Assembly (NCBI GenBank): GCA_017882825.1
Contig: JADGOS010000005.1
Location: 1-32,850, forward strand
DNA from: Demequinaceae bacterium
GTDB taxonomy: Bacteria > Actinomycetota > Actinomycetes > Actinomycetales > Demequinaceae
Length of the DNA stretch: 32,850 nucleotides
Direction of reading: 5' to 3'
Shown: positions 31,121-32,850 of the stretch, one piece after another
Layout: each line of letters starts with the position of its first letter
Position numbering within the stretch: the stretch's first letter is position 1
The notes under the pieces: generated by a model
The model's database searches: none
What the model saw: the letters and a program-made list of their open reading frames with translations, nothing else
Told to the model about the DNA's origin: nothing
Program-made: the position numbers and the translations under genes

Positions 31121-32850
31121 TCAGTTTTCGGCGGAATGCAGTCCTCCGGCGCCCGCCTGCAAGGCGATGGCCGCGGCGTCGTGACCCGGTTCGCGTGGCG
31201 CTGGACAGCTCCACTGGCAGGCGCCGCAGTGTACGCACTTCTCGCGGTCGAAGAGGGGAACACCGCCCTCCCCGCCCAGCGTCAACGCCTGCCCGGAGCA
31301 GATGGCGATGCACGGCTTGGTCTCACAGGCCGCGCACTCCGCTGGGGCGAGGAACACGACATGGTCGGCGTAGCCCGGCGGTGCCTGGACCTTGCCGCCA
31401 ATCAGCAATGCGTCTTGCTGAGAGACCAGGAGTTCGCCGTCGAACGGAATGCTCGGCCAGCCAGCTCGGTCCATGTACACGTCCTGCAGCGGTCGCTGCG
31501 CCCCGCTCGCCTCGGCCTCGATGCGTTCGATCTCGCTGGCGGGGATCTTGCCCTTGAAATACTCGGCCAGGCTCCCCACCTCGCGGACCTTCGCCTTGCT
31601 TTCGTCGCGCGCGTTGAGCCGACCGCGCGTCAAACCGGTGAGACCCATGCCGATCAGGCCACGGACGAAACCACGCCGGAACCCGACCCGCGCCTTGGCC
31701 GCGACCCTGCTCTCCTTGTCGAGCGCGCTCTCCCGGCGGCGCGCGACGTAGGTCCTCTCGAGGTTGTCGCGGGTGAACGGCTGCTTGCCCCGGAGCAACT
31801 CAAGCACCGCCTCGGCGAGCTGCACGCCGGTCGTCCAGGCCTCGTCGACACCGGAGTTGGTCAGAACATTCGTGCTGCCCGAGCCCTCGCCGATCCGTGC
31901 GTAGCCGTCGCCGCACAGGTGGGGCTCACCCTCGCGACCGGACTCCTGCAACGATTTGGCCCCCCATGAGCGCAGCTTGCCGCCCTTCAGGTGCCGCCAG
32001 AGGTACGGGTGCTGCATCCAGTGCTGCAGGTAGCGGTAGCTGCCGCGCACCGGACTGTCGAGGGACGACGGCACGAAGATCCCGAGCGAGGCAAGACCCG
32101 GCTGGTGGACGTACAGGAAGCCGAAGATCTCTGGTTCGGGGTAGCCCATCGTGTGCAGCACGGTGCCCGGTTCGAGCGCACAATCCTCGGGCAGGTCCAC
32201 GACCATCTTCATTCCGATCGCCCAGTCGCGCCGCACATGGCCCTCAGGCAATCCGAAATGCTCGTCGAGCCTCCGGCCGATCGGGCCGACGGGGCCATCG
32301 GCGACGACGGTCAGCGCCGCCTTGATGTCCAAGCCGGGGAGGTAGCCGGCCTCGGGCTCGCCCCTCAGATCCGTGCCCTGGTCGACAAGTCGCACACCGA
32401 CGACGGCGTCGTCTTCGATCAGCGGCTCGGCGACTGGGGTGCCCGGCCAGAGTTGGACCTGCGCTTCGGCCATCAGCTGGCCGGCGACCCACTGGTTGAA
32501 CTGGCCGATGCCGAGCACCAGCCCGCCGTCCTTGCGCAGGAACCTGGGGATGTAGGGGAGGGTGAAGGCTTCATCACGCACCGGAAGCATGAAGCGCAGT
32601 CCGCGCAACATCGTGTCGGCGCAACGCACCGCGAAGCCGCGCCGGCTAGCGCCGATCGGGTCGAGCAGGTAGACGACCTTCTCGCTCGTGACCGGCGCGG
32701 TCATCGGGATCCCTGCCGGATCGAGGTCGGGGTACGTCTGGCGGATTGATGTAGCCCGCGTGACGACACCGGACACACCGAAGCCGAGGTCGTCGGCCCG
32801 CTCGTAGCAGACGACCTGCGGCGGCATGCCTGGCATCGCGCCACTCTCGA
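31121..32850 (-). CDS. fixCX: FixC-FixX fusion: FAD ETF-quinone oxidoreductase-like protein with Fe-S domain (5' end cut)
   Basis: Probably accepts electrons from EtfAB and passes them to the quinone pool. The frame stays open to the right edge, so the N-terminal FAD GxGxxG lies outside the window. The visible part begins near the acidic end of that fold (VVCYERADDLGFG). FixC features follow: YIPRFLRKDGGLVLGIGQFNQWVAGQL, the second FAD segment at LTVVADGPVGPIGRRLDEHFGLPEGHV, and GSTNVLTNSGVDEAWTTGVQLAEAVL near residue 320. The last 90 residues form a FixX-type ferredoxin with CAACETKPCIAIC and CVHCGACQWSCP, enough cysteines for two 4Fe-4S clusters. FixC and FixX are normally separate genes, so this fusion and the second cluster are notable. 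The ORF-track Met at 32836 is unlikely to be the start. Confidence 0.88.
   Translation of the reverse strand, partial: ESGAMPGMPPQVVCYERADDLGFGVSGVVTRATSIRQTYPDLDPAGIPMTAPVTSEKVVYLLDPIGASRRGFAVRCADTMLRGLRFMLPVRDEAFTLPYIPRFLRKDGGLVLGIGQFNQWVAGQLMAEAQVQLWPGTPVAEPLIEDDAVVGVRLVDQGTDLRGEPEAGYLPGLDIKAALTVVADGPVGPIGRRLDEHFGLPEGHVRRDWAIGMKMVVDLPEDCALEPGTVLHTMGYPEPEIFGFLYVHQPGLASLGIFVPSSLDSPVRGSYRYLQHWMQHPYLWRHLKGGKLRSWGAKSLQESGREGEPHLCGDGYARIGEGSGSTNVLTNSGVDEAWTTGVQLAEAVLELLRGKQPFTRDNLERTYVARRRESALDKESRVAAKARVGFRRGFVRGLIGMGLTGLTRGRLNARDESKAKVREVGSLAEYFKGKIPASEIERIEAEASGAQRPLQDVYMDRAGWPSIPFDGELLVSQQDALLIGGKVQAPPGYADHVVFLAPAECAACETKPCIAICSGQALTLGGEGGVPLFDREKCVHCGACQWSCPAPREPGHDAAAIALQAGAGGLHSAEN

Noticed and set aside
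28112-32850. Integrase, transposase or phage structural genes in the right-hand segment
   Set aside because: None of the ORFs there resembles one. The island idea rests only on the tRNA remnant and must be tested outside the window.

Overview
The window is high-GC DNA from an actinobacterium. The gene order dacB-tilS-hpt-ftsH-folE-folP-folBK-DUF3180, the many GTG starts and the 4-bp start/stop overlaps point to Micrococcales (Cellulomonas/Demequina-like). That placement rests on remembered synteny, not on a search.

Left edge (1-2411): an unrecognised, possibly 5'-truncated ORF converges on a two-gene minus-strand module. The module has an excisionase-type HTH protein followed by a nucleotidyltransferase-fold protein with an AbiEii-like motif set, i.e. 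a candidate toxin-antitoxin or abortive-infection pair. A perfect palindrome overlaps its apparent promoter, and the mRNA may be leaderless. Next (2412-5371) is a MacAB-type export cassette, read adaptor, ATPase, permease.

Core block (5583-19562, all minus strand): one long co-directional run from dacB to nadB. It covers cell-wall carboxypeptidase, tRNA-Ile lysidine synthase, hypoxanthine phosphoribosyltransferase, FtsH, folate synthesis (FolE, FolP, FolB-FolK fusion), a DUF3180 membrane protein, two PH-domain membrane proteins, a Rossmann/DUF2520 protein that may be the ketopantoate reductase, PanC, PanD and NadB. The last four are linked by 4-bp overlaps. PanD and NadB both consume L-aspartate. 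Two different arrays of 17-bp tandem repeats lie at junctions of this run.

Middle (19625-27968): ppa on the plus strand, an NlpC/P60 cell-wall hydrolase divergent from metX, a very large FAD/Fe-S D-2-hydroxyacid dehydrogenase, a DMT-like ten-helix membrane protein, and a membrane-anchored esterase.

Right end (27984-32850): the junction is a 3' fragment of a tRNA gene (tRNA-Thr-like, minus strand) without its 5' half, the usual scar of integration into a tRNA gene. The polarity puts the foreign side to the right. That side carries a FixC-FixX fusion (cut by the window edge), EtfB, EtfA and a class I fructose-bisphosphate aldolase. The EtfA has a pentapeptide-repeat linker and a non-canonical FAD-domain motif. 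No integrase is visible, so an old island, a remnant or a misassembly at a tRNA repeat are all possible.
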